Shown: piece after piece, positions 31,862 through 41,158 of the stretch
How positions within the stretch are numbered: position 1 is the stretch's first letter
How the letters are laid out: each line of letters begins with the position of its first letter
Assembly (NCBI GenBank): GCA_964402505.1
Contig: CAYOCP010000018.1
Coordinates: forward strand, 33,114 to 97,113
Direction: 5' to 3'
DNA: 64,000 bases
DNA from: SLRI01 sp964402505
Lineage (GTDB): Bacteria > Pseudomonadota > Alphaproteobacteria > Geminicoccales > Geminicoccaceae
Position numbers and translations under genes: made by a program
Notes under the pieces: model-generated
Told to the model about the DNA's origin: nothing
The model's input: the letters and a program-made list of their open reading frames with translations, nothing else
Database searches by the model: none

Positions 31862-32323
31862 TCAGCCGCAGGGGTGTTGCGTCGAGGCGCCGAGCCGCTC
31901 GGCCACGGCGCGCAGCGCCAGCCGGTAGCCCCGGCCGCCGAGCCCGCAGATCACCGCGTCGGCGACGGCGGAGATGTGCGAATGGTGGCGAAACGCCTCG
32001 CGCGCGTAGATGTTGGAGAGGTGCAGCTCGATGATGATGCCGGGAAAGGCCCGCAGCGCGTCGGGTATGGCCTGGGAGGTGTGCGAGTAGGCGCCGGCAT
32101 TGACGAGGATCGCGGCCGCGGTCTCGCGGGCGTCGTGGATCCAGTCGATGAGCTCGCCCTCGTGGTTGCTCTGCCTGCAGGTCACGGCGAGGCCGAGCTC
32201 GTCGCCGGCGCGCGCGCAGTCGGCTTCGAGGTCGGCCAGGGTCGCGTGGCCGTAGAGGTCGGGTTCGCGCCGACCCAGGAGATTGAGGTTCGGCCCGTTG
32301 AGCACGAGAACGGCGGGCGGCAT
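31862..32323 (-). CDS. aroQ: 3-dehydroquinate dehydratase, type II
   Basis: 153-residue dodecameric type II dehydroquinase of the shikimate pathway. Motifs: VLNGPNLNLLGRREPDLYGHATLADLE (catalytic Tyr in DLYG), RQSNHEGELIDWIH, NAGAYSHTSQAIPDAL and IELHLSNIYAREAFRHHSHIS, with the catalytic His. ATG at 32323 selected because it sits three residues before the conserved strand; an in-frame GTG at 32347 is possible. First gene of aroQ-accB-accC behind the promoter at 32392-32419. Confidence 0.95.
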   Translation of the reverse strand: MPPAVLVLNGPNLNLLGRREPDLYGHATLADLEADCARAGDELGLAVTCRQSNHEGELIDWIHDARETAAAILVNAGAYSHTSQAIPDALRAFPGIIIELHLSNIYAREAFRHHSHISAVADAVICGLGGRGYRLALRAVAERLGASTQHPCG

Positions 32324-32391
32324 GGAGTGGTCCGACAAACGGGGCACGGCCAGCCTCGTGGCCGGTCCTCCCTCAGGGCGATGATGGCGGG

Positions 32392-32419
32392 CTTATATCA
32401 CGCATCCGGCAAGGCGCAA
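32392..32419 (-). promoter_or_regulatory. Sigma70-type promoter for aroQ-accB-accC
   Basis: Read on the minus strand: TTGCGC (32419-32414), 16-base spacer, TATAAG (32397-32392). It lies about 70 bases upstream of the aroQ start and is the only AT-rich hexamer in the intergenic stretch between aroQ and the convergently placed recG end. Confidence 0.55.
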
Positions 32420-32499
32420 TCGACGGTGGCGCCACACCTCGCCTGAAAAAAGCGGTTGGCTATCAACCTCCTGGCGCCGCCTTCCGGGCCCGGGACGAC

Positions 32500-34635
32500 T
32501 CAGCCGGCGGCGAGGCAGCCGACCGCCTCGTGGCGCTCGAAGAGGTGGAGGAGGAGGCGAAGGGCGCGGCCGCGCTCGTCATCGAGCGCCTGGTGCCGGC
32601 GGAGCGCCTCCTGCACCTTTGCGTGGGCGAGGGCCACGAGGTCGCCGTCCTCGGCGAGGTCGGCGAAGGAGAGCTCGGGCAGGCCGCTCTGCCGCACGCC
32701 CAGGACCTCGCCGGGCCCGCGCAGCCGGAGGTCCTCCTCGGCGAGACGAAACCCGTCCTCGCTTTCGCGCAGGATGGCGAGCCGGGCCCGGGCGGCCTCG
32801 CCGAGCGGCGGATCGTAGAGGAGGACGCAGGCCGAGGGGCGGCTGCCGCGGCCGACCCGGCCGCGGAGCTGGTGAAGCTGGGCGAGGCCGAAATGCTGGG
32901 CGCCGTCGATGACGATCACCGTCGCCTCCGGCACGTCCACGCCGACCTCGATCACCGTGGTGGCGACGAGAAGGCGGATCGCGCCGCCGGCGAAGGCCTG
33001 CATGGCGGCGCTTCGCTCGGCCGGCCTGAGCCGGCCGTGGACGAGGCCGACGCTCCGGCCGAAGCGTTGGCCGAGCTCCTCGAAGCGGGTCTCGGCGGCG
33101 ATGCGGCCGGTATCCTCGTCGGCCGGACCGTCGGTCGTCCGCGGCGCCACGCTCGGGCAGATCCAGTAGATGCGCTCGTTCCGGCCGATGGCCCGACCGA
33201 TGCGCTCCAGGACCTCGCCCAGCCGGCGGCGGGGCAGGACCGCCGTCGTGATCGGCTGGCGGCCGGGCGGCTTCTCGTCGAGCCTCGAGGTCTCGACATC
33301 GCCATAGGCGCTGAGGACGAGGCTGCGCGGGATCGGGGTCGCGGTCATCAGGAGGAGGTGCGTCGCCCGGCCCTTGGCGACGAGGCCGAGACGCTGGGCC
33401 ACGCCGAAGCGGTGCTGCTCGTCGATCACGGCGAGTGCCAGGCTCGCGAAGGCGACGCCGTCCTGGAAGAGCGCGTGCGTCCCGACGACGATGCCGGCGG
33501 CCCCGCCCCGGATCCGCTCCAGGACCCGGCGGCGGTCGGCGGCACCGTCGGCGCCGGTCAGAAGATCGATCCCGAGATCGAGGGGGCGGGTCAGCGCCTC
33601 GAGGCTTCGGGCATGCTGGCGGGCCAGAAGCTCGGTGGGCGCCATCAGCACCGCCTGGTGGCCGTGATCGACCGCCCGGAGCATGGCGGCGAGCGCCACG
33701 AGCGTCTTGCCGCTGCCGACATCGCCCATCAAGAGCCGCGCCATGGGGACGGGTGCCGCGAGATCGGCTTCGATCTCGCCGATGGCCCGGCGTTGCGCGG
33801 CCGTGGGCGCGAAGGGCAGGGTGGCGAGGAGCGCCTCCGCCCGGGGGCTCGATCCTGCGAGCGGCAGGGCGGGCGCCGAGCGACGCGAGCGGCGGACGAG
33901 CGCCAGGGCGAGCTGGCTCGCGGTCAGCTCGTCGAGGGCGAGGCGACGGCGGCAGCGCTCGAGGGCGGTGTCGTCGGACACGGCGTCGTCCTCGACCCTG
34001 CCGTGCAGCGTGGCGAGGGCGACCCGCCAGGAGGGCAGGTCGTTGGCCGCGAGGGTCGCCGGTTCGTGCCATTCGGGCAGGTCGGGGACGAGCGCCAGCG
34101 CCTCGTCGATCAGGCGCTTGAGGCGCAGCGCGCCGAGCCCCTCGATCAGCCGGTAGACGGTGGCGTCCCGGCCGCTCTCGCTGGCGGGCTCGGGATGGAC
34201 GATCTGCCACTGGCCGTTGAAGAGCTCGGGCCGGCCGATCACGCGCACCGCTCGCTGAAGCGGGAAGCGGCGCTCGAGCCAGGGCTGCCGGGCGTGAAAG
34301 AAGACGAGCGTCAGGACCTGGCCTTCCGTGGTGCAGCGGATGCGATAGGGGCTTCGGCCATGGCCCGGCCGGTGCGCCTCGGCGGTCACCTCGAGGGCCA
34401 CGAGCCGGCCCTCGTCCGAAGGCTCGAGCCGCCTTCGGTCGGCGATGTCGCGGCGGCGCACCGGTGCCGTGAAGAGAAGATCGAGGAGGCGCGGCTCCGG
34501 CCGGCCGAGCAGGCGGGCGCACGAGCGCAGCACCTTGGGGCCGACCCCCGGCAGGCTCGCCAGCGGCCGGAAGAGGGCGAAGAGCTCGGCCGGCCGGAGC
34601 ATTTCCCGGCCTGTGCCCTTGGCCGGTTCGGCCAT
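32500..34635 (-). CDS. recG: ATP-dependent DNA helicase RecG
   Basis: 711-residue branch-migration helicase that remodels stalled forks and Holliday junctions. The N-terminal wedge/OB region (about residues 60-170, RRRDIADRR then RVIGRPELFNGQWQIVHPE) precedes the helicase core: LLMGDVGSGKTLVAL (Walker A, about 305), APTELLARQH, VIDEQHRFGVAQR, MTATPIPRSL, ATTVIEVGVDVPEA and QLHQLRGRVGR, ending with LRLRGPGEVLGVRQSG. ATG at 34635. Divergent from sdhE-mfd, the usual alphaproteobacterial arrangement. Confidence 0.96.
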   Translation of the reverse strand: MAEPAKGTGREMLRPAELFALFRPLASLPGVGPKVLRSCARLLGRPEPRLLDLLFTAPVRRRDIADRRRLEPSDEGRLVALEVTAEAHRPGHGRSPYRIRCTTEGQVLTLVFFHARQPWLERRFPLQRAVRVIGRPELFNGQWQIVHPEPASESGRDATVYRLIEGLGALRLKRLIDEALALVPDLPEWHEPATLAANDLPSWRVALATLHGRVEDDAVSDDTALERCRRRLALDELTASQLALALVRRSRRSAPALPLAGSSPRAEALLATLPFAPTAAQRRAIGEIEADLAAPVPMARLLMGDVGSGKTLVALAAMLRAVDHGHQAVLMAPTELLARQHARSLEALTRPLDLGIDLLTGADGAADRRRVLERIRGGAAGIVVGTHALFQDGVAFASLALAVIDEQHRFGVAQRLGLVAKGRATHLLLMTATPIPRSLVLSAYGDVETSRLDEKPPGRQPITTAVLPRRRLGEVLERIGRAIGRNERIYWICPSVAPRTTDGPADEDTGRIAAETRFEELGQRFGRSVGLVHGRLRPAERSAAMQAFAGGAIRLLVATTVIEVGVDVPEATVIVIDGAQHFGLAQLHQLRGRVGRGSRPSACVLLYDPPLGEAARARLAILRESEDGFRLAEEDLRLRGPGEVLGVRQSGLPELSFADLAEDGDLVALAHAKVQEALRRHQALDDERGRALRLLLHLFERHEAVGCLAAG

Positions 34636-34745
34636 ATCGACTAGATCCCCTGCGCATGATGGCGTCCGGCCCGCTTGCGGGTCCGGACGTTCTTCCCGTC
34701 GGCGGTCCGCCGCCATACTCGGTCGGCCCTGGAGGTGGTGCAAGC

Positions 34746-35009
34746 ATGAGCGATGCCCGGAGCATGCGGCTGAAGCGGCTCGCCCATCGCAGCCGGTATC
34801 GTGGCTTCAAGGAGGTCGATCTGCATTTCGGCCAGTTCGCCGAGCGGCATCTCCGAACGCTGGGCGAGGCCGAGCTCGACCAGTACGAGGCGCTGCTCGA
34901 GGAGCCGGACCAGGAGGTCTGGGCCTGGCTCTCCGGTGCCCGCCACGTGCCGGCCCGGCACGACAACCGGGTCTTCCGCCTCTTGCGAAGCTACGAGCCG
35001 CTCCGTTGA
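34746..35009 (+). CDS. sdhE: Succinate dehydrogenase assembly factor 2 (SdhE)
   Basis: 87-residue helical protein that helps attach FAD to SdhA. The RGxxE motif is present as RGFKE in SRYRGFKEVDLHFGQFAE, followed by LDQYEALLEEPDQEVWAWLSG. Start ATG at 34746. Its stop overlaps the TTG start of mfd (TTGA). The sdhE-mfd pairing opposite recG is common in Alphaproteobacteria. Confidence 0.92.
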   Translation: MSDARSMRLKRLAHRSRYRGFKEVDLHFGQFAERHLRTLGEAELDQYEALLEEPDQEVWAWLSGARHVPARHDNRVFRLLRSYEPLR

Positions 35010-38000
35010 GCCCGGCCCTCCTTCTCGATCCCGTCGATCCCGTCGATGCCGTCGGGACGGCGGGCGGGCGCATCCTGCTCGGCAACGCGCTCGGCGGGCT
35101 CGAGGCGCGCTTCGTCGCCGAGCGGCTGAACGGCGATGCCACACACACGCTTCTCTACGTCACCCGCGACGCCCAGCGCAGCACCGCGCTCGCCGCCCTC
35201 GTTCGCTTCTTCGCGCCCGGAATCGAGGTGCTGACGCTGCCGGCCTGGGACTGCCTGCCCTATGACCGGGTCTCGCCCAACGCGACGGTGGTGGCCGAAA
35301 GGCTGGCGACGCTGCACCGGCTGGCGCAGGGACGCGGCGAGAAGAAGCGGCTGCTGCTGGTCTCGGCCAACGCGCTGGCCCAGCGTCTGCCGCCACCCGA
35401 TGCGGTGCGCGCCAGCCATCTGCAGCTTCGAGCCTCGTCCAGGATCGAGCGCGCGGCACTTCTGGCGCATCTCGAGCGCAACGGCTACCAGCGCGTCGGC
35501 ACGGTGGTCGATCCGGGCGACTATGCGGTGAGGGGCGGGCTCGTCGATCTCTTTCCGACCGGCTCCGCCCAGCCCGTTCGCCTCGACTTCTTCGGCTCGA
35601 CGCTCGAATCGATCCGCCGCTTCGATCCGGCGACGCAGCGCACCACCGATCGGCTGAAAGAGGTCGAGCTCGGCCCGGTCAGCGAGGTGCTGCTCGACGA
35701 CAAGGCGGCGGAGCGCTTTCGCGCCGGCTATCTGCGCCAGTTCGGCACGGTGACCGACGATCCCCTGCTCGAATCGGTGGTGTCGGGGCGGCACTACCCG
35801 GGCATGGAGCATTGGCTGCCGCTCTTCCACGAGAAGCTGGCGACGCTTTTCGACTATCTTGAGGGTCCCTTCGAGATCGCCTTCGATCATCTGGCCGAGG
35901 ACGCCGTGGCGGCCCGTCAGGCGGCGATCGGCGAGCATTTCGAGGCGCGCACGGCGCCTGCCGCCAAGTCGGGTGCCTTCGGCTCGATCCCCTACCGGGC
36001 CCTGCCGCCGCACATGCTCTATCTCGACGAGGAGAGCCTTCGCCGGCAACTCGCTGGGCGCACCACCTGGCTCTTCTCAATCTTCACGCCACCGCCGGTG
36101 CCGCCCTCGGGGATTGCCGAGCTGCGCGATCTCGAAGGCCGGCCGGGCCGGGACTTCGCCCGCGAGCGGGCCGACCGGTCGATCAACCTCTTCGATGCCA
36201 TCGTCGCCCACTTGCGCGATCTGAAGGGTGCGGGCCAGAGCCCCGTCATCGCCGTGCACGGGGGAGGGGCCGCCGACCGGCTCGAGCAGGTGCTGGTCGA
36301 TCACGGGCTCGAGCCGCCCTTGCGGGTCGACACGGTGGAGGAGCTCGTTTTGGGTGCGGCGCATCTCGCCGTCCTGCCGCTCGAGACCGGTGTCGCGGCT
36401 CCCGGCCTCTGTCTTCTCGGCGAGCAGGACCTCCTCGGCGAGCGGCTGACCCGGCGGCAGGCGCGGCGGGCGAAGGCCGCCGACAAGTTCATCCAGGACG
36501 TCGGCACGCTCGCCGAGAACGATCTCGTGGTGCATGCCGAGCACGGCATCGGCCGCTTCCTCGGGCTGGTCACGCTCGAGGTGGGCGGTGCGGCGCACGA
36601 CTGCCTGAAGCTGGTCTATGCCGGCGGCGACAAGCTCTTCGTGCCGGTCGAGAATCTCGACATTCTCACGCGCTACGGCAATGCCGAGCAGGAGGTGCAG
36701 CTCGACAAGCTCGGCGGCGTGGGCTGGCAGAACCGCAAGGCCAGGATCAAGCAGCGGATCAGGGAGCTCGCCGACGAGCTGATCAAGATCGCGGCCGCCC
36801 GCTCGCTGCGCAAGGGCGAGCCCTTGTCGCTGGCGCCGGGTCTCTACGAGGAGTTCGCCGCCCGCTTTCCCTTCGACGAGACCGAGGACCAGCTCCGGGC
36901 CATCCAGGCGGTGCTCGAGGACCTGGCCTCGGGGCAGCCCATGGACCGGCTGCTCTGCGGCGATGTCGGCTTCGGCAAGACCGAGGTGGCGCTCAGGGCG
37001 GCGTTCGTCGCCGCCATGTCCGGCAAGCAGGTGGCGATCCTGGCGCCGACGACGCTGCTCGCGCGCCAGCATTTCCAGAATTTCGGCGAGCGCTTCCGCG
37101 GCCTGCCGCTTCGGGTCGAGCAGATCTCGCGCTTCGTGGGTGCGAGACAGGCGGCGGAGGTCAAGAAGGGGCTGGCCGACGGCTCGGTCGACATCGTCAT
37201 CGGCACCCATGCGCTGCTCGCCAAGTCGGTGAGCTTTCGGAATCTCGGGCTCGTCGTGGTCGACGAGGAGCAGCATTTCGGCGTCAGCCACAAGGAGCGG
37301 CTGAAGCAGCTCCGGGCCGAGGTGCACGTCCTGACCATGACCGCCACGCCCATCCCGCGCACGCTGCACATGGCCCTGGGCGGCATGAAGGACCTCTCGA
37401 TCATCGCCACGCCGCCGGTCGACCGCCTCGCGGTTCGCAGCTTCGTCATGCCGGTCGATCCGGTGGTGCTCCGGGAAGCGATCCTGCGCGAGCACCACAG
37501 GGGCGGGCAGGTCTTCTACGTCTGCCCCAGGATCAAGGACCAGCCGAGGCTCAAGGAGGAGCTCCAGCGGCTGGTGCCGGAGGTCAAGGTGGCGGTCGCC
37601 AACGGCCAGCTTCCGGCGAAGGAGCTCGAGGCCGTCATGAGCGCCTTCTACGACCGGCAGCTCGACGTGCTGCTCGCCACCAACATCGTCGAGAGCGGGC
37701 TCGACATACCGACCGCCAACACGCTCATCGTGCATCGCGCCGATCTCTTCGGCCTGTCGCAGCTCTACCAGCTCAAGGGCCGGGTCGGCCGCTCCAAGGT
37801 CCGGGGCTACGCCTACTTCACCGTGCCGCCCAACAAGATCCTGCAGGAGACGGCGGAGAAGCGGCTGCACGTCATCCAGTCGCTCGAGGGGCTCGGCGCC
37901 GGGTTCCAGCTCGCCAGCCACGATCTCGACATTCGCGGCGCCGGCAATCTTCTGGGCGACGAGCAGTCCGGCCACATCAAGGAGGTCGGCTTCGAGCTCT

Positions 38001-38515
38001 ACAACCACATGCTGCAGGAGGCGGTGGCCGCGCTCCGCGCCAGCGGCGACGCCGAGGCCACGATGGAATGGACGCCGCACATCACCATCGACGCGGCGGC
38101 GCTGATGCCCGAGAGCTACATCGCCGATCTCGATCTCCGCCTCGCCATGTACCGGCGGCTGGCGAGCCTCGAGGAGCCCGAGGACATCGAGGGCTTCGCC
38201 GCCGAGCTCATCGACCGATTCGGTCCGCTGCCGGCCGAGACCGAGCACCTCCTGCAGATCGTCGCCATCAAGCAGCTCTGCCGCAAGGCGAACGTGCAGA
38301 AGCTCGACGTGGGCCCCAAGGGCGTCGTCCTCGCCTTCCGCGAGAACCGCTTCGCCGAGCCCGAGCGGCTGATCCAGCACATCGCCTCGAGCAGGGGAGG
38401 AATGCGGGTCCGCCCCGACCACAAGCTGGTCGTCATGCAGGACACGGCGACACCCAAAGACCGCCTCAAGGCGGCGAGGAAGGTGGTGGACGAGCTGGCC
38501 CGCCTGGCGGCGTAG
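35006..38515 (+). CDS. mfd: Transcription-repair coupling factor Mfd
   Basis: 1169-residue ATP-dependent translocase that removes stalled RNA polymerase and recruits UvrA. UvrB-like N-terminal modules cover residues about 10-350 (GDYAVRGGLVDLFPTG). The RNA-polymerase-interacting domain is at about 500-600 (DLVVHAEHGIGRFLGL). The RecG-like motor has Walker A CGDVGFGKTEVAL at about 650, VVVDEEQHFGVSHKE, MTATPIPRTLHMALGGMKDLS, NIVESGLDIPTANT and YQLKGRVGRSK. The C-terminal TRCF domain is at about 1010-1120. Start TTG at 35006 overlapping sdhE. Full length and apparently intact. Confidence 0.97.
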   Translation: MSPALLLDPVDPVDAVGTAGGRILLGNALGGLEARFVAERLNGDATHTLLYVTRDAQRSTALAALVRFFAPGIEVLTLPAWDCLPYDRVSPNATVVAERLATLHRLAQGRGEKKRLLLVSANALAQRLPPPDAVRASHLQLRASSRIERAALLAHLERNGYQRVGTVVDPGDYAVRGGLVDLFPTGSAQPVRLDFFGSTLESIRRFDPATQRTTDRLKEVELGPVSEVLLDDKAAERFRAGYLRQFGTVTDDPLLESVVSGRHYPGMEHWLPLFHEKLATLFDYLEGPFEIAFDHLAEDAVAARQAAIGEHFEARTAPAAKSGAFGSIPYRALPPHMLYLDEESLRRQLAGRTTWLFSIFTPPPVPPSGIAELRDLEGRPGRDFARERADRSINLFDAIVAHLRDLKGAGQSPVIAVHGGGAADRLEQVLVDHGLEPPLRVDTVEELVLGAAHLAVLPLETGVAAPGLCLLGEQDLLGERLTRRQARRAKAADKFIQDVGTLAENDLVVHAEHGIGRFLGLVTLEVGGAAHDCLKLVYAGGDKLFVPVENLDILTRYGNAEQEVQLDKLGGVGWQNRKARIKQRIRELADELIKIAAARSLRKGEPLSLAPGLYEEFAARFPFDETEDQLRAIQAVLEDLASGQPMDRLLCGDVGFGKTEVALRAAFVAAMSGKQVAILAPTTLLARQHFQNFGERFRGLPLRVEQISRFVGARQAAEVKKGLADGSVDIVIGTHALLAKSVSFRNLGLVVVDEEQHFGVSHKERLKQLRAEVHVLTMTATPIPRTLHMALGGMKDLSIIATPPVDRLAVRSFVMPVDPVVLREAILREHHRGGQVFYVCPRIKDQPRLKEELQRLVPEVKVAVANGQLPAKELEAVMSAFYDRQLDVLLATNIVESGLDIPTANTLIVHRADLFGLSQLYQLKGRVGRSKVRGYAYFTVPPNKILQETAEKRLHVIQSLEGLGAGFQLASHDLDIRGAGNLLGDEQSGHIKEVGFELYNHMLQEAVAALRASGDAEATMEWTPHITIDAAALMPESYIADLDLRLAMYRRLASLEEPEDIEGFAAELIDRFGPLPAETEHLLQIVAIKQLCRKANVQKLDVGPKGVVLAFRENRFAEPERLIQHIASSRGGMRVRPDHKLVVMQDTATPKDRLKAARKVVDELARLAA

Positions 38516-38599
38516 GGCCCGTGACCCCATGCCGTGCGCGACGTACTATCTGTCCTCAGTCGAGCCGGCGAGGTCGTGGGTTATCATCGAGGTGGAGCC

Positions 38600-38896
38600 A
38601 TGAAGCGGGTGCAAGCCCATCCGGGCGAGGTCTTGCGGGAGGAGCTCATGGTGCCCTTGGGCTCGAGCGCCAATGCGCTGGCCCTGGCGCTCAGGGTGCC
38701 GGCGACGCGGATCACGGCGATCATTCGCGAGCACGAGCCGAGATCGGTGACGGCCGACACGGCCTTGCGCCTCGCCCGCTATTTCGGCACTACTCCCCGG
38801 TTCTGGCTCAACCTGCAGACGGCCTATGAGCTCTCGCTCGTGCAGTGCGAGAAGGGCGAGGCGATCGAGCGGGATGTCCGGCCGCGCGCGGCCTGA
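38600..38896 (+). CDS. HigA family addiction-module antitoxin (XRE-type), solitary
   Basis: 98-residue helix-turn-helix protein of the HigA/VapI type: HPGEVLREELMVPLGSSANALALALRVPATRITAIIREHEPRSVTADTALRLARYFGTTPRFWLNLQ-type organisation, with PGEVLREE and FWLNLQTAYEL as the diagnostic ends. HigB toxins normally sit just upstream, but only 84 bases separate this gene from mfd and no HigB-like frame is found there or downstream. It may act as a free-standing repressor or be a relic. ATG at 38600 after GAGGTGGAG. Confidence 0.88.
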   Translation: MKRVQAHPGEVLREELMVPLGSSANALALALRVPATRITAIIREHEPRSVTADTALRLARYFGTTPRFWLNLQTAYELSLVQCEKGEAIERDVRPRAA

Positions 38897-38919
38897 GCGG
38901 CACCGGTCAGGGAGGCGAT

Positions 38920-39849
38920 TTGGACGTTCTCCACTACACCCATCCATCGGCGCTGCGGCACGATGCCGGGCCGGGGCACCCGGAGAATGCCGGGCGGCTG
39001 CGGGCGATCGAGGCGCTGCTCGCGGCGGAGGCGCCGGCCTTCCTCGTGCGCCGTGAGGCACCCGAGGCGTCGCTGGCGCAGATCGAGCGCGCCCATCCGG
39101 CACCCTATCCCGAGCGTGTTCTGGGGGCCGAGCCGACCAGGGGCCACGCGCAGCTCGACCCCGACACGGCGATGTCGCCGGGCTCGGGCGAGGCGGCGCT
39201 GCGGGCGGCGGGTGCCGGCTGTGCCGCGGTGGATGCCGTGGTCGGCGGCGAGGCGAAGCGCGCCTTCATCGCCATGCGGCCGCCCGGCCACCATGCCGAG
39301 CCCGACCGGGCCATGGGCTTCTGCCTCTTCGACACGGTGGCGGTGGCGGCGCTGCAGGCGCGGGCCGCGCACGGCATCGAGCGAATCGCCATCTACGATT
39401 TCGACGTGCATCACGGCAACGGCACCCAGGCGATCTTCTGGGACGATCCCCATACGCTCTATCTCTCGACCCACCAGATGCCGCTCTACCCGGGCACGGG
39501 TGCTGCCGCCGAGCGGGGAAGCCACGGCAACATCGTCAACGTGCCCTGCGCCGCCGGCACCGGCTCGGCGGCGTGGCGCGAGAAGGTGGAGGACCGCATC
39601 CTGCCGCGGCTCGAGGCGTTCGAGCCCGAGCTCCTGCTCGTCTCCGCCGGCTTCGATGCGCATGCGGCGGATCCGCTGGCGCAGATGCTGCTGACCGAGG
39701 CCGACTTCGCCTGGGTTACGGGAAAGCTCGTGGAGATCGCGGAGCGGCACGGCCAGGGGCGGGTGGTCTCCGTGCTCGAGGGCGGTTACGATCCGGACGC
39801 CCTGGCGCGGAGCGTGCTGGCGCATCTCCGGGCGCTGGCGAAAGATTAG
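38920..39849 (+). CDS. Histone deacetylase family protein (amidohydrolase)
   Basis: 309-residue arginase/deacetylase-fold zinc hydrolase. Motifs: GHPENAGRLRAIEALL at the N-terminus, the active-site MRPPGHHAEPDRAMGFCLF (tandem His), YDFDVHHGNGTQAIFWDD (Zn-binding Asp and His), STHQMPLYPGTG, LVSAGFDAHAADPLAQM (second Zn Asp) and SVLEGGYD with the catalytic Tyr. TTG at 38920 follows GGAGG and gives the normal N-terminus. Bacterial members deacetylate polyamines or small molecules. It precedes xseB-ispA-dxs, as in many Alphaproteobacteria, with a 73-base gap. Confidence 0.93.
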   Translation: MDVLHYTHPSALRHDAGPGHPENAGRLRAIEALLAAEAPAFLVRREAPEASLAQIERAHPAPYPERVLGAEPTRGHAQLDPDTAMSPGSGEAALRAAGAGCAAVDAVVGGEAKRAFIAMRPPGHHAEPDRAMGFCLFDTVAVAALQARAAHGIERIAIYDFDVHHGNGTQAIFWDDPHTLYLSTHQMPLYPGTGAAAERGSHGNIVNVPCAAGTGSAAWREKVEDRILPRLEAFEPELLLVSAGFDAHAADPLAQMLLTEADFAWVTGKLVEIAERHGQGRVVSVLEGGYDPDALARSVLAHLRALAKD

Positions 39850-39922
39850 CGCCAGGCGCAGGCGTGGCATTTCCGCCGGGTGGCGTAGGCAAGCCCGGCC
39901 GCCGCCGCTATGACGGGCGACG

Positions 39923-40207
39923 ATGAGCAACGGGTCTGAAATGGCGGACAAGGACGAGCAAGCACGGGAAGCGGAGCCGGCGATCGCCTCAATGAGCTTC
40001 GAGGCGGCCCTGGCCGAGCTCGAGGCCATCGTGCAGCGGCTGGAGCGCGGCCAGCTGGATCTCGAGGCCTCGATCGGGGCCTACGAGCGCGGCACGGCAT
40101 TGCGCCAGCATTGTGCCGCGAAGCTGCGCGAGGCCCGGTTGCGGGTCGAGAAGATCACCTTCGACACCAATGGCGAGGTCGGCCTCGAGCCCCAGGACGA
40201 CGCATGA
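39923..40207 (+). CDS. xseB: Exodeoxyribonuclease VII small subunit
   Basis: 94-residue helical subunit. MSFEAALAELEAIVQRLERGQLDLEASIGAYERGTALRQHCAAKL is the conserved two-helix core. The acidic N-terminal extension is normal for the family. ATG at 39923; ATG at 39941 is also possible. The large subunit XseA is not in the window, which is usual. ispA follows after 16 bases. Confidence 0.94.
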   Translation: MSNGSEMADKDEQAREAEPAIASMSFEAALAELEAIVQRLERGQLDLEASIGAYERGTALRQHCAAKLREARLRVEKITFDTNGEVGLEPQDDA

Positions 40208-40223
40208 GGCGAGAGGTTTCCTG

Positions 40224-41132
40224 ATGGATCGGGCCGGGGCGGAGCGCGCCGGGGTCGAGCGGGCGCTCGCGGATCAAGCGGCGCGGGTCGAGCGCTGGCT
40301 CGACGACGCCTTGCCCACGCCGGCCGGGGCCACCGCCACGCTGTCGCGGGCCATGCGGCACGCGGCACTCGGCGGCGGCAAGCGCGTGCGGGCGTTTCTG
40401 GTCAAGGCGAGCGCCGATCTCTTCGGCGTGTCGCCGGCGCGGAGCCTCGCCGTCGGCGGGGCGATCGAGCTCCTGCACGCCTATTCCCTGGTCCACGACG
40501 ATCTGCCGGCCATGGACGACGCGGCCCTGCGGCGCGGCAAGCCGAGCTGCCACAAGGCCTTCGGCGAGGCGACCGCGATTCTCGCGGGCGACGCCTTGCA
40601 GGCGCTGGCCTTCGAGGCTCTGACGCGGAACGATGCGGGCATCGATGACGCGACGTCGCGCGCCCTGGTCGCCGGCCTCGCCCGGGCGGCGGGTGCCGCC
40701 GGCATGTGCGGCGGACAGATGATCGATCTCGAGGCCGAAAGGCTCGGCCTCGATCTCGCCGGCATCGAGGAGCTGCAGGCCATGAAGACGGGGGCCCTGA
40801 TCCGCTTCTCCTGCGAGGCTGGCGGCCTTCTCGGCCGGGCCGGCGAGGCGGAGCTCGAGGCGCTTCGGGGCTATGGCGACCGGCTCGGCCTCGCCTTTCA
40901 GATCAGCGACGATCTGCTCGACCTCCGCGGCGACCCCACCTTGGTCGGCAAGGATGTCGGCCGGGATGCCGGGCAGAGCAAGGCCACCTTCATCACCGCT
41001 CTCGGCACGGCCGGGGCCGAGAGCGAGCTTTTGAGGCTGCACCGCGAGGCCAGGGGCCTGCTTGCCGGATTCGCCGGACGCGCTACCTCGCTGGATGCGC
41101 TCTTCGGCTTCGTCGTCCACCGCACCTACTGA
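40224..41132 (+). CDS. ispA: Polyprenyl synthetase (farnesyl diphosphate synthase)
   Basis: 302-residue all-alpha prenyltransferase that builds FPP or GPP from IPP and DMAPP. The first Asp-rich motif is DDLPAMDD in YSLVHDDLPAMDDAALRRGKPSCHKAFGE, a chain-length region typical of short-chain synthases. The second is DDLLD in GLAFQISDDLLD. GGKRVRAFL near residue 50 binds IPP. ATG at 40224 after GAGAGG. Between xseB and dxs, the classic xseB-ispA-dxs operon. Confidence 0.94.
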   Translation: MDRAGAERAGVERALADQAARVERWLDDALPTPAGATATLSRAMRHAALGGGKRVRAFLVKASADLFGVSPARSLAVGGAIELLHAYSLVHDDLPAMDDAALRRGKPSCHKAFGEATAILAGDALQALAFEALTRNDAGIDDATSRALVAGLARAAGAAGMCGGQMIDLEAERLGLDLAGIEELQAMKTGALIRFSCEAGGLLGRAGEAELEALRGYGDRLGLAFQISDDLLDLRGDPTLVGKDVGRDAGQSKATFITALGTAGAESELLRLHREARGLLAGFAGRATSLDALFGFVVHRTY

Positions 41133-41158
41133 ACGCCGCCTGGAACCGCAAAGATATC

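Noticed and set aside
38516..38599. A HigB toxin remnant before higA
   Set aside because: Only about 22 codons are available and none match HigB.
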